Source of the DNA: Spirochaetia bacterium UBA5550
Lineage (GTDB): Bacteria > Spirochaetota > UBA4802 > UBA5550
NCBI GenBank assembly: GCA_002425885.1
Contig: DINC01000381.1
Span: 50,839 to 56,711, forward strand
DNA length: 5,873 bases
Direction: 5' to 3'
This document shows, piece after piece, positions 4,466-5,873 of this stretch (within the stretch, counting starts at the first letter, position 1; every line of letters starts with the position of its first letter). The notes under the pieces were generated by a model, which was not told the DNA's origin, made no database searches, and saw only the letters and a program-made list of their open reading frames with translations. Made by a program: the position numbers and the translations under genes.

Positions 4466-5873
4466 ATGAATGACAAGAAAAAAATACTGGTTATCGGTGG
4501 GTCTGCAGCAGGGCCCAAGTCAGCCGCAAAAGCCCGAAGACTTGATGAAAACGCTGATATCACAATAATACAGAAAGCGCCGGATCTCTCAATGGCTTCA
4601 TGCGGATACCCGTATTATGTAGGTGGCGTTTTTGATGACCGCAACATGCTCCTCTGCACGCCAACAGGTGTTGTGCGTGACCCGAAGTTCTACCTGAACG
4701 CAAAAGGTATTGTGGCAAAAACTGAAACCGAAGCTACTAAAATTGACAGAAAAGCTAAAACTCTTACAGTAAAAAATCTGAAAACCGGTGCAGAGGAGGT
4801 TCTCCCCTATGACAGACTGATAATAACTGCCGGTTCTGTACCGAGAAAAATACCTGTCCCCGGAGCAGACCTTGACGGCATAACTACACTTCAGTCGATG
4901 AAGGATGCTGACTACCTCAGAAAGATCCGTGATGAGAAAAAAATACAGAAAGCTGTTGTCATCGGCGGAGGGCTTATCGGAATTGAAACATGCGAGGCAC
5001 TCCAGCTTGCGGGTATCGAAATTACTGTTGTTGAGATGCTTCCCCAGCTCCTCACTTTCCTTGACTGGGAACTGGCAAAACTTGTTGAAAACCATGTAAA
5101 AAGCAAAGGTGCAAACGTAATCACTGACAACGGTGTAGCGGAGTTCCTTGGTGAGAACGGAAAGCTGACAGGTGTTAAACTCCAGAATGGAACAGAACTT
5201 CCGTGCGAACTGGCTGTTGTCGCAATCGGCGTGAATCCGAACACAGCCCTTGCTAAAGACGCCGGGCTGCTCCTTGGTGCAACAGGGGGGATCCTTGTAA
5301 ATGAGTATATGCAGACATCAGATGCCGACATCTATGCAGCAGGGGACTGTGTCGAATCTCTCAATATTATTACCGGTAAAAAAGTTCATGCACCTTATGG
5401 GGATCTCGCGAACCTCCAGGGACGTGTTGCAGGTGAAAATGCCGCAGCAGGGAACAGTGTAACATTCCCCGGAACAATCCAGACAGGGATCTGCAAAGTA
5501 TTTGATTTCGCAGCAGGCTCCACAGGGCTTTCAGAAAAAGCGGCGCGGACAGCGGGATATACCGATATTGAAACAGTTATAAACGCAAGCCCGGATAAAC
5601 CGGGATTCATGACAGGACTGCTTCTTGTAACAAAGATTGTAGTTGAAAGAAAAACAGGTAAAATTCTCGGCGTACAGTGTGTGGGCCCCGGAGACGTAAG
5701 CAAGCAGCTTGCAATATGGGCAATGGCTATCAGGGGGAAACTCACAGCTGAAGATATGATTAATGCTGACCTCCCTTATGCTCCGCCATTCTCACTTGCC
5801 GTTGACCACTCCATTGCAGGAGCTCATATAATTCAGAATAAACTTAAAGGCCGCATGAAAGGGATCTCCTGCG
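4466..5873 (+). CDS. FAD/NAD(P)-dependent disulfide reductase, CoA-disulfide reductase / NADH oxidase class, 3' end missing
   Basis: 469 codons are visible and the frame stays open to the window edge. ILVIGGSAAG (7-16) is the FAD-binding loop of this class. Cys 46 in SCGYPYY sits at the position of the single redox Cys of CoA-disulfide reductases and NADH oxidases (usually CGLPYY; Tyr replaces Leu here). The NAD(P) loop is VVIGGGLIGIE (164-174). IYAAGDC (289-295) is the second FAD motif, and the GDLANLQGRVAGENAAG-like stretch (312-328) leads into the C-terminal dimerisation domain (about 335-460). Relatives reduce CoA disulfide, persulfides, polysulfide or oxygen. The frame continues past the usual core length of about 440-460 residues, and the last residues (MKGISC) resemble the start of an attached rhodanese domain, as in persulfide reductases; this is only a guess. 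It is the last gene on the same strand, after a 28-base gap, and could be part of the operon or independent. Confidence 0.9.
   Translation, partial: MNDKKKILVIGGSAAGPKSAAKARRLDENADITIIQKAPDLSMASCGYPYYVGGVFDDRNMLLCTPTGVVRDPKFYLNAKGIVAKTETEATKIDRKAKTLTVKNLKTGAEEVLPYDRLIITAGSVPRKIPVPGADLDGITTLQSMKDADYLRKIRDEKKIQKAVVIGGGLIGIETCEALQLAGIEITVVEMLPQLLTFLDWELAKLVENHVKSKGANVITDNGVAEFLGENGKLTGVKLQNGTELPCELAVVAIGVNPNTALAKDAGLLLGATGGILVNEYMQTSDADIYAAGDCVESLNIITGKKVHAPYGDLANLQGRVAGENAAAGNSVTFPGTIQTGICKVFDFAAGSTGLSEKAARTAGYTDIETVINASPDKPGFMTGLLLVTKIVVERKTGKILGVQCVGPGDVSKQLAIWAMAIRGKLTAEDMINADLPYAPPFSLAVDHSIAGAHIIQNKLKGRMKGISC

Noticed and set aside
5590..5604. Small inverted repeat CCCGG / CCGGG in the reductase gene
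   Set aside because: A 5-bp stem inside coding sequence, with no T-run and no positional significance, is expected by chance.
4598..5745. Several minus-strand open frames across the reductase gene
   Set aside because: The + strand frame has FAD and NAD motifs across the whole stretch; the antisense frames carry no recognisable domain.

Overview
The window is a dense, moderately low-GC bacterial segment. It holds seven genes, all on the + strand, with gaps of at most 33 bases or short overlaps. Ferredoxin-type clusters, a radical-SAM enzyme and a CoA-disulfide-reductase-like flavoprotein suggest an anaerobic or microaerophilic bacterium. From general familiarity with these families I would guess Desulfobacterota or Deferribacterota, but no marker here proves the lineage. 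I see no tRNA, rRNA, mobile element, CRISPR array or convincing rho-independent terminator, and no stretch over 300 bases lacks a gene.

Layout: (1) The 3' part of a SpoIIAA-like (STAS/SEC14-type) small protein, whose start lies before the window (1-366). (2) A two-cluster 4Fe-4S ferredoxin-like protein with a long Gly-rich linker and a C-terminal zinc-ribbon-like Cys module (400-864). (3) A class I SAM-dependent methyltransferase (885-1514). (4) A two-domain fusion of a DUF89 (damage-control phosphatase / ARMT1-like) domain with a TrmO/TsaA/UPF0066 domain (1526-2929). (5) A short J-domain protein with a Gly/Met/Cys/Arg-rich segment and a single substrate-binding-like C-terminal domain (2943-3488). 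(6) A radical-SAM protein of the COG0731 (TYW1-like) type, overlapping gene 5 by 8 bases (3481-4437). (7) A FAD/NAD-dependent disulfide reductase of the CoA-disulfide reductase / NADH oxidase class, cut by the right edge (4466-5873).

Genes 2 to 6 look like one operon. It has an Fe-S electron carrier or scaffold, three SAM-using enzymes of unrelated folds (class I methyltransferase, TrmO barrel, radical SAM), a phosphatase-like domain and a dedicated J-protein. Two members, TrmO and the TYW1-like protein, belong to families whose characterised relatives modify tRNA position 37. The operon could therefore serve anticodon-loop modification, or alternatively metallocofactor assembly or metabolite repair; the sequence does not decide between these. 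Gene 7 has its own strong ribosome binding site after a 28-base gap. It may be the last gene of the operon or a neighbouring thiol/persulfide redox gene.

DNA-level structure worth noting: a four-run G-quadruplex-type motif in the ferredoxin linker (662-683), a perfect 10-bp hairpin exactly over the HPD region of the J-domain gene (3044-3067), and a nine-T run in the DUF89 domain (2288-2296).
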